Shown here piece by piece: positions 28,324-38,574 of a stretch of 64,000 nucleotides of DNA. The notes under the pieces were generated by a model. The model did not search any database. It had not been told where the DNA came from and worked only from the letters and a program-made list of their open reading frames with translations. The stretch is from positions 1 through 64,000 of the forward strand of contig DERO01000024.1 of NCBI GenBank assembly GCA_002360945.1, in the 5' to 3' direction. The position numbers were made by a program, and so were the translations under genes. Origin of the DNA: Leclercia adecarboxylata (lineage in GTDB: Bacteria > Pseudomonadota > Gammaproteobacteria > Enterobacterales > Enterobacteriaceae). Every line of letters starts with the position of its first letter. The first letter of the stretch is position 1.

Positions 28324-29349
28324 TTACACCGCCTTATTGGGGTCAAAGGCATCGCGGACCGCTTCGCCAATGAAAATCAGCAATGACAGCAGCACGGCGA
28401 CGGAGAGAAAACCGGCAATCCCGAGCCACGGCGCCTGCAGATTGTTTTTGCCCTGTAACAGCAGCTCGCCCAGCGACGGCGACCCCAGCGGCAGGCCGAA
28501 ACCGAGAAAATCGAGCGAGGTGAGGGTGGTGATAGAGCTGCACAGAATAAACGGCAGGAAGGTCAGGGTTGCCACCATGGCGTTCGGCAGCATATGGCGG
28601 AAGATGATCCCGCGATCGCTCACCCCCAGCGCCTGGGCGGCGCGAATGTAGTCGAAGTTGCGGGTGCGCAGGAATTCCGCCCGCACGACGCCGACCAGCG
28701 CCATCCAGCCAAATAACACCGTGATCCCCAGCAGCCACCAGAAGTTGGGCTGAACCACGCTGGAGAGCAGAATGATCAGGAACAGCGTCGGCATCCCGGA
28801 CCAGACTTCAATAAAGCGCTGCCCCCAGAGGTCAATTTTGCCGCCGTAATAGCCCTGAATCGCCCCGGCCAGCACGCCCATCACGCTGGAAAACAGGGTC
28901 AGCATCAGGCCAAAGAGAATCGAGATCCGCGTCCCGTACAGAATACGCGCAAGCACATCCCCACCGTTGGCATCGGTGCCCAGCCAGTTTTGCGTCGAAG
29001 GCGGGGACGGGAACGGGGTGGTGGTGGCAAAGTTAATGCTGGTGGCACCAAAGCGGACCGGGGTCCACAGGACCCAGCCGTGCTTGTCCAGCTGGGCCTG
29101 CAGCCACGGATCCTGGTAATCCGCCGCGGTGGCGAAGGGGCCGCCAAAATCGCTTTCGCTGTACTCTTTCACCACCGGGACGTACCAGCGATCGTTAAAG
29201 TACACCAGCAGCGGCTTGTCGTTGGCAATCAGCTCCGAGCACAGGCTGAGGGCAAAGAACAGGGCGAAAATCCACAGCGACCAGTAGCCGCGGCGATTGT
29301 GACGAAAGCGAGCCCAGCGGGCCTGATTGATGGGGCTTAAGCGCGGCAT
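28324..29349 (-). CDS. yejE: ABC transporter permease YejE
   Basis: A 341-residue inner-membrane permease of the OppC/DppC type. After one N-terminal helix comes a periplasmic stretch and five more helices. The EAA loop lies about residues 230-250 (RAAQALGVSDRGIIFRHMLPNAM). The ATG shares a base with the yejB stop (TGATG), so translation is coupled. Confidence 0.95.
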   Translation of the reverse strand: MPRLSPINQARWARFRHNRRGYWSLWIFALFFALSLCSELIANDKPLLVYFNDRWYVPVVKEYSESDFGGPFATAADYQDPWLQAQLDKHGWVLWTPVRFGATSINFATTTPFPSPPSTQNWLGTDANGGDVLARILYGTRISILFGLMLTLFSSVMGVLAGAIQGYYGGKIDLWGQRFIEVWSGMPTLFLIILLSSVVQPNFWWLLGITVLFGWMALVGVVRAEFLRTRNFDYIRAAQALGVSDRGIIFRHMLPNAMVATLTFLPFILCSSITTLTSLDFLGFGLPLGSPSLGELLLQGKNNLQAPWLGIAGFLSVAVLLSLLIFIGEAVRDAFDPNKAV

Positions 29350-30443
29350 CAGCGACCCTCAAAATCAATGCGCGGATCGACCAGCGTATAGCAGATATCG
29401 CTGAGGATATTCAGCAGCAGGCCAATCAGAGTGAAAATATAGAGCGTGCCAAACATCACCGGATAATCCCGCGAGACGGTGGCCTCGTAGCCCAGCAGCC
29501 CCAGGCCGTTGAGGGAGAACATCACCTCAATGAGCAGGGAGCCGGTAAAGAACATGCTGATAAAGGTGGCGGGGAAACCGGCGATCACCAGCAGCATGGC
29601 GTTGCGAAAAATGTGTTTCCACAGGATGCGCCGCTCGCTAACCCCTTTGGCGCGGGCGGTGACCACGTACTGCTTGCGGATCTCGTCGAGGAAGGCGTTT
29701 TTGGTCAGCATGGTCAGGGCCGCAAAGCCGCCGATCACCGTCGCCAGCACCGGCAGGGTGATGTGCCACAGATAGTCGGTGATCTTTTTGTACCACGGCA
29801 GGCTGCTGAAATCGGTCGATACCAGGCCGCGCAGCGGGAAGAGATCGAAGTAGCTCCCCCCGGCAAAAAAGACGATCAGCAGCACCGCAAACAGGAACGC
29901 CGGGATCGCATAGCCAATAATAATGAAGGTACTGCTCCAGATGTCGAACCGACTGCCGTTATCCATCGCTTTGCGGATGCCGAGCGGGATCGAGACCAGG
30001 TAGATAATCAGGGTGCCCCACAGCCCCAGAGTGATGGACACCGGCAGGCTCTCTTTGATCAGATGCAGCACCGAGGCGCTACGGAACAGGCTGTCGCCAA
30101 AATCAAAGCGCAGATAGTCCCCGAGCATTTTGAAGTAGCGCTCGTGGATCGGTTTATCAAAGCCGTAGCGCTGGGTGATCTCGGCGATCACCTCCGGATC
30201 CAGGCCGCGTCCGCCGCGATAGTGGCTCTCATTGATATTGCCCACCCCGGTGCGGGCGTGGCTGGCACGCATCCCTTGATCGCCCCCGCCGGGCATCGAC
30301 CCACTGTTACCGAACTCAATGGCGGCAATCGCCTGATCCACCGGGCCACCCGGGGCGATCTGCACGATAAAAAAGTTGATGGTGATGATCGCCCACAGAG
30401 TGGGGATTATCAGCAGTAAACGACGAAGTAAATAAGCGCCCAT
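29349..30443 (-). CDS. yejB: ABC transporter permease YejB
   Basis: A 364-residue OppB/DppB-type permease. It starts [24 protein letters not shown], the typical first helix, then has a long periplasmic loop (about 35-135) that is glycine-rich near residues 45-75, and ends with the EAA loop [21 protein letters not shown]. It lies 9 bp after yejA and overlaps yejE. Confidence 0.95.
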   Translation of the reverse strand: MGAYLLRRLLLIIPTLWAIITINFFIVQIAPGGPVDQAIAAIEFGNSGSMPGGGDQGMRASHARTGVGNINESHYRGGRGLDPEVIAEITQRYGFDKPIHERYFKMLGDYLRFDFGDSLFRSASVLHLIKESLPVSITLGLWGTLIIYLVSIPLGIRKAMDNGSRFDIWSSTFIIIGYAIPAFLFAVLLIVFFAGGSYFDLFPLRGLVSTDFSSLPWYKKITDYLWHITLPVLATVIGGFAALTMLTKNAFLDEIRKQYVVTARAKGVSERRILWKHIFRNAMLLVIAGFPATFISMFFTGSLLIEVMFSLNGLGLLGYEATVSRDYPVMFGTLYIFTLIGLLLNILSDICYTLVDPRIDFEGR

Positions 30444-30452
30444 TGCGTATCC

Positions 30453-32258
30453 TTAACGCCGCTCGGCGGGTAATTTCGCCGCTCTGTTAACGTCATACCA
30501 CCAGTTTTCGAACCCGAGAGTGTAGACCGGGCGCTGGGCAGGAAGGGCGAACTTATCCCAACGGGCCACCCGGTCCTGGGCCATAAACCACATCGGCAGC
30601 ATGTAATTGTTCCAGGTCAGAACCCGATCCAGCGCCCGCCCGAGGGGCAGCAGCTTCTCTTTGTCGCCCTGGGCGGCAACGATCTGCGCGATCAGGGCGT
30701 CAATAGCCGGGTTTTTCACCCCCGGCGCATTATAGGTTGAGTCAATGTACTGGGAGGCCCAGGAGATCTGCAGGTCAGTGCCGGGCCAGGGCATCGCCCG
30801 CCACAGGCGCGGCATCATATCGTAATCGCGGTTGCGCATCCGGTTGGTGGCTTGCGAATTATCCACCTGGCGGATATTCATGGTAATGCCGAGCCGTTCA
30901 AGGTTGTGCTGGAAAGGCAGCACCCACTGGTTATTGCCGCCGGAGGGCAGCAGCAGTTCAAAGCTGAGCGGTTTCCCGGTTTGCTTGCTGACCCGCTGCC
31001 TGTTTTTGATTTCCCACCCGGCCTCGTCCAGCAGCTGGCCGGCCTTCAGCAGGTTGTTACGATCGTAGCCGTCGCCTTTGGAGACCGGCGGCTGGAAGAC
31101 GGTGGTAAACACCTCGGCGGGAATAGTGCTTTTCAATGGCCCGAGGAGCGTCAGTTCCGCAGCGTCCGGGTAGCCTTTCGCCGCATACTCCGTGTTCTGG
31201 AAATAGCTGTTAACCCGGCTGTAGGCCCCGTAGAACAGCGCCTTGTTCATCCACTCAAAATCGAAGGCGAGGGTGATGGCCTGACGCACACGGCGATCGC
31301 TGAATACCGGGCGCTGAATATTAAACGCCAGCCAGCGCGTATCCTGAGCGGAGTCGTTTTTCAGCGCCTCTTTCACGATAAAGCCGCGGTCAAAGTTTTT
31401 CCCGGTGTAGCGCGTGGCCCAGTTTTTGGCGCTGCTCTCCACCCGCATATCAAAGGCACCCGCTTTAAAGGCCTCGAAAGCCACGTTATCGTCCAGATAG
31501 TAGTCGTAGCGCAGGGTATCAAAGTTCCAGCGGCCCCGGTTCACCGGCAGGTTGGCCGCCCAGTAATCTTTCACCCGGGAGTAGATAAGATACTGCCCCA
31601 TCCGCCAGCGAGTGATGCGATACGGCCCGCCGGCCAGCGGTGGGGTGGAGAGCGGATCGCTGAGCTTGTGATCTTTCCAGAATTTTTCGGGCATCACCGG
31701 TAGGGTCAGCAGGCTCAGCATGTCCTCTTTATTGGGATTAGCAAGCGTGATGCGCACCGTTAGCGGGGCGATGGCGGTTACCGTTGCTCCTTTATAGACC
31801 AGCCGGAACTGCGGCACCCCTTCGGTCATAAACTTATGGAAGGTGAAGGCCACGTCGCTGGCCTTCACCGGCGTGCCGTCATGAAAGCGCGCCTGCGGGT
31901 TGAGGGTCAGCTCCATCCAGGAAAAATCGTCGGCGTAACGCGCCATCTCGGCCACCAGCGGATAGTAGCTGCCCGGCTCATCGTCAGAGGTGGTAAAGAG
32001 GGTATCGTAGAGGGCGTCGGTGCGCTCGGCCGCGACGCCGCGCAGGGCGTAGCGGTTAAAGTTGTCGAAGGTACCGTTGGCCGAAAGAGTAATGCTGCCC
32101 CCCTTTGGCGCGGCGGGGTTGACGTAGTCGTAGTGATCGAAATTGATGGCATATTTCGGCTCGCCAATCACCGCGAACGCGTAGCTCTCTTTGATGGTTT
32201 GCGCCTGGCTGAGTCCACTCATCATCGCCATCAGCAGCACTATCATGCGCACAATCAT
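30453..32258 (-). CDS. yejA: Periplasmic oligopeptide-binding protein YejA
   Basis: A 601-residue extracellular solute-binding protein (family 5). A signal peptide ends near GLSQA-QTIKESYAF. Family blocks include RARFHDG-type ARFHDGTPVKASDVAFTFHKF and FDPVSxRPVFSDRRVRQAITLAFD. It supplies peptides to YejBEF. It is the first gene of yejABEF, 75 bp after pdeN on the same strand; I did not find a clear terminator in that gap, so read-through is possible. Confidence 0.95.
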   Translation of the reverse strand: MIVRMIVLLMAMMSGLSQAQTIKESYAFAVIGEPKYAINFDHYDYVNPAAPKGGSITLSANGTFDNFNRYALRGVAAERTDALYDTLFTTSDDEPGSYYPLVAEMARYADDFSWMELTLNPQARFHDGTPVKASDVAFTFHKFMTEGVPQFRLVYKGATVTAIAPLTVRITLANPNKEDMLSLLTLPVMPEKFWKDHKLSDPLSTPPLAGGPYRITRWRMGQYLIYSRVKDYWAANLPVNRGRWNFDTLRYDYYLDDNVAFEAFKAGAFDMRVESSAKNWATRYTGKNFDRGFIVKEALKNDSAQDTRWLAFNIQRPVFSDRRVRQAITLAFDFEWMNKALFYGAYSRVNSYFQNTEYAAKGYPDAAELTLLGPLKSTIPAEVFTTVFQPPVSKGDGYDRNNLLKAGQLLDEAGWEIKNRQRVSKQTGKPLSFELLLPSGGNNQWVLPFQHNLERLGITMNIRQVDNSQATNRMRNRDYDMMPRLWRAMPWPGTDLQISWASQYIDSTYNAPGVKNPAIDALIAQIVAAQGDKEKLLPLGRALDRVLTWNNYMLPMWFMAQDRVARWDKFALPAQRPVYTLGFENWWYDVNRAAKLPAERR

Positions 32259-32333
32259 TCCGCTACGTTTTCCTCTTACAGTCTGGCCAGGCCGAATACC
32301 TGAATAATAAGTGACGTAGCGGTGGTTGGGAAA

Positions 32334-33890
32334 TTATTCGCGGTCCTGGTGAACATCCGGTTTCCAGGTCATAAGCTGCTCCAGGCGCATCGGACGGCTG
32401 ATCCAGTAGCCCTGCAGCATATTGACGCCGTGATCGCGCAGCCATTTGGCCTGCTCCGGGGTCTCGACACCTTCGGCGATGGTCACCATATTAAGCCGCC
32501 GTGCGAGGGTCAGCACCGCGTCCAGCACCGGCGAGGTGACGGTCTCCATGCCGATGGCGTTCACAAAGCCCCGGTCGATTTTGAGATAGTCCATGGTAAA
32601 GCGCTCCAGGTAGATCAGGGCGCTGTGCCCGGTGCCAAAATCATCCACCGCGATTTCAAATCCTTCCAGATGCAGCCACTCAAACAGCTTTGTCGCTTCG
32701 CGCTGGTTCAGCATATCGCGCTCGGTAATTTCGAGCACAATCTGGAAGTGATCCGGCGGCAGCGAGGCGGCGAATTTGCGCATATCCTCCTTGAAGCTGT
32801 CGGCATGCAGATGGCCCGGAGCGATATTAATCCCCAGTTTGGAACCGGCCGGGAGGCGCTTTTTCAGCGCCGGGGCGTCGCGCAGAATGAGGTCGAAGAG
32901 ATGCAGCGTCAGGGGCACAATTAGCTTTTGCGCTTCCGCAAAGCTAATAAAGGCATCCGGCGGGATCTCCCCGGCACCGGGATGGTGCCAGCGCATCAGC
33001 ACCTCAACACCGCCTGGCTGCAGAGTAGCCGCGTCCACCACCGGCTGATAGACCACGTGAAACTGATTCTGCTTAATGCCGGTGAGGATCTCTTTACGAG
33101 GATTGGCGCGGGTCATCAGCCAGTAGAAGCAGAGCACCCCGATGCTGGAGCCACACATCAGACCAAACAGCAGCGCAAATTGCAGATCTTCCAGCGTCCA
33201 GGTGTCGGCATACAGATGAATGGTCAGCGGCAGCCCTTCAATCCGGCTTGAGCGCGCAGGGTGTTGATCCAGATCCGAAACGTGAATTAAACGATTTGAA
33301 TAGGTCGAAAAAGAGGTGTCGCCAATAATAAGGGCAATACCGGCAAATTCATCCTGACGGGCGGTATATAACAGATAGGGAGTCAGGTTGAGATTAATTG
33401 AAGTGAATACCCCGCCGTTATTCATGAGTGGATTTCGGTGCCATAACACAATAGCCGGTTTTTGCGGCATCATCGGCGTACCGGGTAGCAGGGCCATATC
33501 AACCTCTTTATTGACGTCGATATCCGGCACCAGCTCGCTAAGCGGGACATTCATCGGCCCGGTTGCGGACGAGCAGAAGGCGATTTTATCTTTCACCAGC
33601 AGGAAGGCACGGACGTTAAGGCTGAATGCGGCGCGGGAGGTCAATTCGGAACTGACCTCGTGGCACTGGCTTAAGGTCAGTGGCTGCAGTTCATCAATAG
33701 AGACGCGCAGCTCTTTGAAATAATCCGCCATGTAGTCATGGAGGTCGGTTATCAGGTTATCGTATTTCACTTCCCGTTTGTGATAACTGAAAAAAAACTG
33801 CATACCGCCGCAGAGCAGGGCGACAAGAAGCCCGGCAAGCACGCTGAGCATCAGCACTCTTCGACGGGTTGATAAATGGCGGGTAAACAT
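32334..33890 (-). CDS. pdeN: Cyclic-di-GMP phosphodiesterase PdeN (Rtn), CSS-EAL type
   Basis: A 518-residue membrane protein with helices near 12-35 and 230-250 bracketing a periplasmic CSS domain. The CSS motif is FCSSATG (C106), with partner C76. In this class the reduced/oxidised state of the periplasmic cysteines controls activity and DegP/Q processing. The cytoplasmic EAL domain (about 265-510) keeps catalytic blocks EVLMRW (EAL position), NIAPGHL, EITERD, DDFGTGHSAL, KIDRGFV and EGVE. The start at MFTRHL (33890) gives exactly the E. coli length; the frame extends 18 codons further upstream. Confidence 0.94.
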   Translation of the reverse strand: MFTRHLSTRRRVLMLSVLAGLLVALLCGGMQFFFSYHKREVKYDNLITDLHDYMADYFKELRVSIDELQPLTLSQCHEVSSELTSRAAFSLNVRAFLLVKDKIAFCSSATGPMNVPLSELVPDIDVNKEVDMALLPGTPMMPQKPAIVLWHRNPLMNNGGVFTSINLNLTPYLLYTARQDEFAGIALIIGDTSFSTYSNRLIHVSDLDQHPARSSRIEGLPLTIHLYADTWTLEDLQFALLFGLMCGSSIGVLCFYWLMTRANPRKEILTGIKQNQFHVVYQPVVDAATLQPGGVEVLMRWHHPGAGEIPPDAFISFAEAQKLIVPLTLHLFDLILRDAPALKKRLPAGSKLGINIAPGHLHADSFKEDMRKFAASLPPDHFQIVLEITERDMLNQREATKLFEWLHLEGFEIAVDDFGTGHSALIYLERFTMDYLKIDRGFVNAIGMETVTSPVLDAVLTLARRLNMVTIAEGVETPEQAKWLRDHGVNMLQGYWISRPMRLEQLMTWKPDVHQDRE

Positions 33891-34002
33891 AAATGTTATC
33901 GAATCCTGATGTGCCGCCCGCGTTATCATGACGGCTAAACTCACGCAACTATCAGACTATAGCCTGGAACGACCAGACCTGATTTCCATGTCGAGGTATA
34001 AA

Positions 34003-34032
34003 AAAAAAGCACTGCATAAGCAGTGCTTTTTT
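34003..34032 (-). terminator. mepS Rho-independent terminator
   Basis: Perfect 13-bp stem AAAAAAGCACTGC (34003-34015) with GCAGTGCTTTTTT (34020-34032), loop ATAA. A flanking A-run gives the minus-strand U-tract. Confidence 0.88.
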
Positions 34033-34071
34033 ACCATGCTGTCAGTCAAGGGAAACGGACAGCACAGGCGG

Positions 34072-34641
34072 TTAACTGCGAGTCAGTACACGGCGCGCTT
34101 CATTGTAGCGCTTTTTCCAGTAGGGTTCGTTCATACTGGAGATCGTCACACCACTGCTGGTAGACGCGTGGACAAACTGGTCGTTACCAATATAGATGCC
34201 GACATGACGGCCGGTAGAACCCGCACGGAACAGCACTAAATCGCCAGTGCGCAAACTGCTACGCGAGATCGATTTGCCCATTTCCTGTTGTTCATAGGTT
34301 GAACGCGGAAGTTCTAAACCAAACTGTTCACGGAAAGTACGCTGTACGAAACCGGAACAATCAATCCCTTTACGTGTGTCGCCGCCGAGGCGATAGCGCA
34401 CGCCTTTCCAGCTAGCATACTGGTCCATTAATCGGGATTTAATATCCAGATTGCTGACCATCTTTTCAAATTCATCCTGAGAAGCTTGCAGTGAAGAGGC
34501 GTCTTCTGACCCCACAACACGCGTCTCAGGATGCATATTCTTTGCGGTATTCGATGCGCTACAAGCTGAAAGCAGAACCGCTACTGCAATCGCCGGGATC
34601 ACCCGTGAGAAGTATCTCAAGATCGGTTGAGATTTGACCAT
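34072..34641 (-). CDS. mepS: Murein DD-endopeptidase MepS (Spr), lipoprotein
   Basis: A 189-residue outer-membrane lipoprotein cleaving D-Ala-mDAP cross-links to make room for wall growth. The lipobox is LLSAC (C27). The NlpC/P60 catalytic residues are C95 (GIDCSGF), H146 (GRHVGIY) and H158 (FVHAST). MepS levels are known to be set by the NlpI-Prc protease. The sequence is nearly unchanged from E. coli. It has a long 426-bp upstream gap. Confidence 0.97.
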   Translation of the reverse strand: MVKSQPILRYFSRVIPAIAVAVLLSACSASNTAKNMHPETRVVGSEDASSLQASQDEFEKMVSNLDIKSRLMDQYASWKGVRYRLGGDTRKGIDCSGFVQRTFREQFGLELPRSTYEQQEMGKSISRSSLRTGDLVLFRAGSTGRHVGIYIGNDQFVHASTSSGVTISSMNEPYWKKRYNEARRVLTRS

Positions 34642-35067
34642 GTTGTTTATTATCCCTTGAAGTCCTTAACGACAAATATCGTTATAAAAAATGCCAAGCG
34701 AGACGAGACTAAATACCTGCGCACTATCAGACAATTCTTTATGGTCAAATCTGTGGCGAATCGCACAAATTTATTTACAACGATAATAATTGTAGCGCTG
34801 AGGTAAAACGAGTCTGAGAGTACCCGATCGGGGCGGTCATTGCGAGCAAAAATATCCAATTTTTTATAAGAAAATGTGATACCGAAAGTGAGCAACCGGC
34901 AAAGCAATAGGGTGGCTTAATTTAGGTTAAGTATTGAACAACGCGTTAATTTCTAACGTTATTACTATTACAGGAAGATGACAGCGGGGAGGTGTGCAGG
35001 AAGATAATCAATCAGGGATCGGTGATAATCCCTGATTGAAACTATTAAATTTAGTTAGTAATTTGTT
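34642..35067 (-). other. Gene-free region between lpxT and mepS
   Basis: 426 bases. An open frame at 34650-34907 on the minus strand has atypical composition and no ribosome-binding site, so I do not call it. The region should hold the mepS promoter and leader. The only strong structure is an inverted repeat: TCAATCAGGGAT (35008-35019) and ATCCCTGATTGA (35028-35039), 12 perfect pairs around an 8-nt loop. It is 29 bp after the lpxT stop and could end or attenuate lpxT transcription, although no U-run follows. Confidence 0.5.
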
Positions 35068-35778
35068 TTAAGAATGTTGAATTACCCGGGGCAGGTAGCG
35101 ATCGAAAAAGCCTATTAATCGCTCGCTCAAGGGGGTCATCAGACACCAGGGAAGCCCAATCAACGCCACTGAAAGGGATCCGACGGCAATATCGCTGAAC
35201 CAGTGCGCGCCAATCATTACTCGTGGGAAAGAGAAAACCATAAAAATAATCAGGGCTAATGCGAAAGTCTTATGACCAAAATAGCGCCACATAAACGCGG
35301 TGAAAATAAGCAGCATCATCCCATGATCGCCCGGGAAACTGTCCTTTGAGGCGTCTTTTGTCGAAATATGCAGCAATTCACTGACGCGATAGATATCCGG
35401 GAAAAATAGCGTCGGACTGGCGCGTTTCACCGGGATCAGGGCCTGCGCCAGCTGGTTCAGCACCACCGCGGTCAGCAGCATCACCAGGCCGATCATCAGA
35501 ATGCGACGACGTCCGACAGCACTCTCGTTGCGCCAGAACGTCAGCATCAGGTAGCCCATCGCCAACAGGGAGCAGACGTCAAAGGCGCGGTTGTTGGTGA
35601 TCGCCACCAGCCAGAGGAAGGCGCGACTCTCAACCAGCTGGTGGTTGAAGAAGTGGAATATCCCGCTGTCCAGCGGGAACCAGAAACCGTGGTTGGCCGG
35701 CAGATACCAGGATAAAAACAGAGCCAGGCCAGCGAGGTTAAGCAATAAAATCGGTAATAGTCGGGTTTTCATCATCAT
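35068..35778 (-). CDS. lpxT: Lipid A 1-diphosphate synthase LpxT
   Basis: An inner-membrane PAP2-type phosphotransferase (about 235 residues) that moves phosphate from undecaprenyl diphosphate to lipid A. The PAP2 motifs are KRASPT, DSFPGDHGMM and FPRVMIGAHWFSDI, with six hydrophobic helices. Three consecutive Met codons (35778, 35775, 35772) leave the exact start open by one or two residues. E. coli LpxT is 237 residues and is inhibited by PmrR. Confidence 0.95.
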   Translation of the reverse strand: MMMKTRLLPILLLNLAGLALFLSWYLPANHGFWFPLDSGIFHFFNHQLVESRAFLWLVAITNNRAFDVCSLLAMGYLMLTFWRNESAVGRRRILMIGLVMLLTAVVLNQLAQALIPVKRASPTLFFPDIYRVSELLHISTKDASKDSFPGDHGMMLLIFTAFMWRYFGHKTFALALIIFMVFSFPRVMIGAHWFSDIAVGSLSVALIGLPWCLMTPLSERLIGFFDRYLPRVIQHS

Positions 35779-35805
35779 GCCGTAAGCTGTTAAAACAGGG
35801 CAACG

Positions 35806-36792
35806 TTAGTTGCCCGAACTTAAACGAAGCTTCAACAAGCTCGACTGTAAGGCGTTCCAGTCGGTGTTAACCGCACTAATTAACTCTATTCGGCTATCTG
35901 GCGGCGCTACGCCCTGTGTCTCGATGTGAAAATCGGCCCCCTGGCGATTAACCTGCAGCAGCCCCTCGGGTATACGCATGACTCCTTTTACCCGTTCAAC
36001 CGGTGCCAACCGCACCCACTCCAGCAAACCGATGGTGTCGAAGCAGGTGTCAGCGTCGAACACCCAGCCGCAGGCCTGATGCCCCTGACCGCTGTTCAGG
36101 TTGCGACGCCAGCGCTGGTGGGCGGGCAGGCTAAGCGCCGCCAGGCCCTGTTTTTCGCCGTGACTGTGAACGTGGGCGGCGCTGGCGGGCAGTTCAGCAA
36201 CATTGCGCCGCGGCAGGTCGAGCAGGGCGTTATCGATATTTCCCTGCGTGGTGTAGGAGAGTTGACGTTCGCCGCCAAAGTGCTGCCACCAGATATCCAG
36301 CGCGGCGCGGCTTTCCGCCGTAGCGCGATCCTCTTTATTGGCAATGATGATATCGGCGGCGGCAAGCTGATCGCGGAAATTCTCGTTCTGGACATATTTC
36401 TCGTCCAGCAACTGGCGTGGATCGAGCAGGCACAGGGTGGCGCGCAAATCGATCCACGGCTCGTAGACCGGGGCGGTCAGCAGGTCGAGGATCTGCTTCG
36501 GATGGCCCAGCCCGGTGGGTTCAATCAGCAGCCGGTCGGGCTTGCCCTGACGCAGCAGGGTGTTCAGCCCCACCTGCATCGGCAGGCCATTGACGCAGCA
36601 CATACAGCCCCCCGGGATCTCCTTTACCAGCGCCCCGTTATCGGCCAGCAGCGCGCCATCAATGCCGATCTCGCCAAATTCATTGACCAGCACGGCCCAT
36701 TTTTCAGCAGGATCTTTATTCGCCAGCAGGTGCAGTATTGACGTGGTTTTCCCGCTGCCGAGAAAGCCAGTAATGAGATTGGTTTTAGTCAC
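35806..36792 (-). CDS. yeiR: COG0523 metal-linked GTPase YeiR
   Basis: A 328-residue G3E GTPase. The P-loop is TGFLGSGKTT (about 7-16), the metal motif CxCC is GGCMCCVNGLP (about 61-71), the Walker B/G3 region is IEPTGLG and the guanine-specificity motif is IANKED. A histidine-containing stretch (HVHSHGEK) follows. E. coli YeiR binds zinc and is thought to take part in zinc homeostasis. GTG start. It lies 28 bp upstream of lpxT on the same strand. Confidence 0.93.
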   Translation of the reverse strand: MTKTNLITGFLGSGKTTSILHLLANKDPAEKWAVLVNEFGEIGIDGALLADNGALVKEIPGGCMCCVNGLPMQVGLNTLLRQGKPDRLLIEPTGLGHPKQILDLLTAPVYEPWIDLRATLCLLDPRQLLDEKYVQNENFRDQLAAADIIIANKEDRATAESRAALDIWWQHFGGERQLSYTTQGNIDNALLDLPRRNVAELPASAAHVHSHGEKQGLAALSLPAHQRWRRNLNSGQGHQACGWVFDADTCFDTIGLLEWVRLAPVERVKGVMRIPEGLLQVNRQGADFHIETQGVAPPDSRIELISAVNTDWNALQSSLLKLRLSSGN

Positions 36793-36916
36793 AGGTGCTC
36801 CAGGGGTGATAAATGTAATGCTATAACAATTATCAGTAATCCTGCCGCAAAAGAACAGCCCTGGAAAGGGGGAGGGCGAACGGGAGGCTTCCCGCTCGCC
36901 TTAAGCGCATAAAGGG

Positions 36917-38383
36917 TTAAACCTGGAGCGTATCGATAATGGCCTGGCGCGCGCCCGACTGGCGGATGCGCTGGTAAGCCGCGCTGACGGCCTCCACGAA
37001 CTGTGGATCCTGCGGCAGGTCGGTGCCGAAAATTTCAGTGAGCGCCAGCAGGGCGGTGACGCGCTCCTCTTCGCTGCTGGTGTCGACGATGGCGCGGATC
37101 TTATCGCTCAGCGGATCGCGTACCTCGATGGCTTGGCCCGCATCGTCCAGGCCGCTGACGTAGCGCATCCAGCCCGCCACCCCGAGGGCCAGCAGCGGCC
37201 AGGCGGTGTCGCGCTGGCGGTGGAGGCGAATACTCTCCAGCATCCGCTGCGGCAGCTTCTGACTGCCGTCCATGGCAATCTGCCAGGTGCGGTGCTGCAG
37301 AGCCGGGTTAGCGAAGCGCTCAATCAGGCTGTCGGCGTAGGCGGTGAGATCCACCCCGGTGATGCGCAGCGTCGGGGCCTGTTCTTCAAGCATCAGGCGA
37401 CGGGCAGCGTCACGCAGGGCGCTGTCCGCCATGCAGTCGTTGATATGGGCGAAACCGGCCAGATAGCCGAGATACGCCAGGAATGAATGGCTGCCGTTGA
37501 GCATGCGCAGCTTCATCTGCTCCCATGGCAGGACGTCCTGCACCATCTGTACCCCGGCCACTTCCCATTCCGGACGACCGGCGACGAAGTTGTCTTCGAT
37601 CACCCACTGGATAAAGGGCTCGCAGCTGATGGCGCATGGATCGTCGACGCCCACTTCACGGGCGATTTCCGCCAGGGAGTCCTCGGTAGCGGCGGGCACG
37701 ATCCGGTCCACCATAGTGCCCGGGAAGCTGACGTTGGCGGCAATCCACTCCGCCAGCTCTGGCGAACGCGTGTGGGCCATGCCCAGCACCGCGTTTTTCA
37801 CCACGTGGCCGTTATCAGGAATGTTATCGCAGGAGAGCACGCTGAATGGGGCCAGACCCCGCTCGCGGCGGCGATGCAGGGCTTCGACGAGGATCCCCGG
37901 CGCGGAGTGCGGCGTATCCGGATTTTCCAGATCGTGAATGATGCGTTCATTGCGGGTATCCAGCTTGCCGGTGGCCGGATCAATGCAGTAGCCCTTTTCG
38001 GTAATGGTCAGGGAGACAATCGCCACCTGCGGCTCGCAAAATTTCTCAATAATGGCCGCCAGCGAATCCAGCTTCGCGTTCAGGCATTCATGGACCGCGC
38101 CCACGATGATCGGCTGATTACCTTCGGCGCCTTTTTCCAGCACCGTAAACAGATGATCCTGCGCGCGCAGTTGGCTCATCAGCGTATCGCCGCTAAACAG
38201 GCTAATCTCACATATCCCCCAGTCGCCGCCGTTGGCGTTCAGCACCCGATCGGTCAGGAGCGCCTGATGCGCGCGGTGAAAGGCACCAAAGCCGAAATGG
38301 ACGATACGGGAGCGTAGCGCCTGACGATCGTACTGCGGCTGTAACACGTGAGCGGGTAGCGCGGTGGAGGCAATTGTCTTCAT
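36917..38383 (-). CDS. yeiQ: Mannitol dehydrogenase-family oxidoreductase YeiQ, probable fructuronate reductase
   Basis: A 488-residue NAD-dependent polyol dehydrogenase. The Rossmann glycine motif is HFGFGAFHRAHQA (about 29-41). The catalytic region is KLRMLNGSHSFLAYLGYL, holding the conserved Lys, Asn and His of the family. UxuB (D-mannonate oxidoreductase) belongs to this family, and E. coli YeiQ is a close relative. Here the gene is divergent from uxuA, which suggests it performs the fructuronate-to-mannonate step that feeds UxuA. ATG 38383 follows an AGGTG site; a GTG three codons upstream is less likely. Confidence 0.88.
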   Translation of the reverse strand: MKTIASTALPAHVLQPQYDRQALRSRIVHFGFGAFHRAHQALLTDRVLNANGGDWGICEISLFSGDTLMSQLRAQDHLFTVLEKGAEGNQPIIVGAVHECLNAKLDSLAAIIEKFCEPQVAIVSLTITEKGYCIDPATGKLDTRNERIIHDLENPDTPHSAPGILVEALHRRRERGLAPFSVLSCDNIPDNGHVVKNAVLGMAHTRSPELAEWIAANVSFPGTMVDRIVPAATEDSLAEIAREVGVDDPCAISCEPFIQWVIEDNFVAGRPEWEVAGVQMVQDVLPWEQMKLRMLNGSHSFLAYLGYLAGFAHINDCMADSALRDAARRLMLEEQAPTLRITGVDLTAYADSLIERFANPALQHRTWQIAMDGSQKLPQRMLESIRLHRQRDTAWPLLALGVAGWMRYVSGLDDAGQAIEVRDPLSDKIRAIVDTSSEEERVTALLALTEIFGTDLPQDPQFVEAVSAAYQRIRQSGARQAIIDTLQV

Positions 38384-38556
38384 GAAATACACACCTGATT
38401 AACCATTAATTAACAATGCCAGTGTAAAGTTATATGACAACAAATTGAATTGGTGAGCCGTAAATATCCGGGAACTGTGAGATGGATCAATCAATATAGC
38501 GAGACACATTGACCTCTCTGGTCAGGCATGTATGGTAGTCGTCATCTGAGTCGATA

Positions 38557-38574
38557 ATATTGGTATAACAACTT
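38557..38574 (+). promoter_or_regulatory. UxuR/ExuR-like operator between yeiQ and uxuA
   Basis: ATATTGGTATAACAACTT matches the palindrome AAATTGGTATACCAATTT at 15 of 18 positions (consensus from memory). It lies 14 bp before the uxuA ATG, where repressor would block transcription. A partial copy (AAATTGAATTGGTGAG) lies near 38440-38456, closer to yeiQ. Confidence 0.6.

Noticed and set aside
34650..34907. 85-codon open frame on the minus strand before mepS
   Set aside because: No ribosome-binding site and atypical residue composition; it overlaps the expected mepS promoter and leader.
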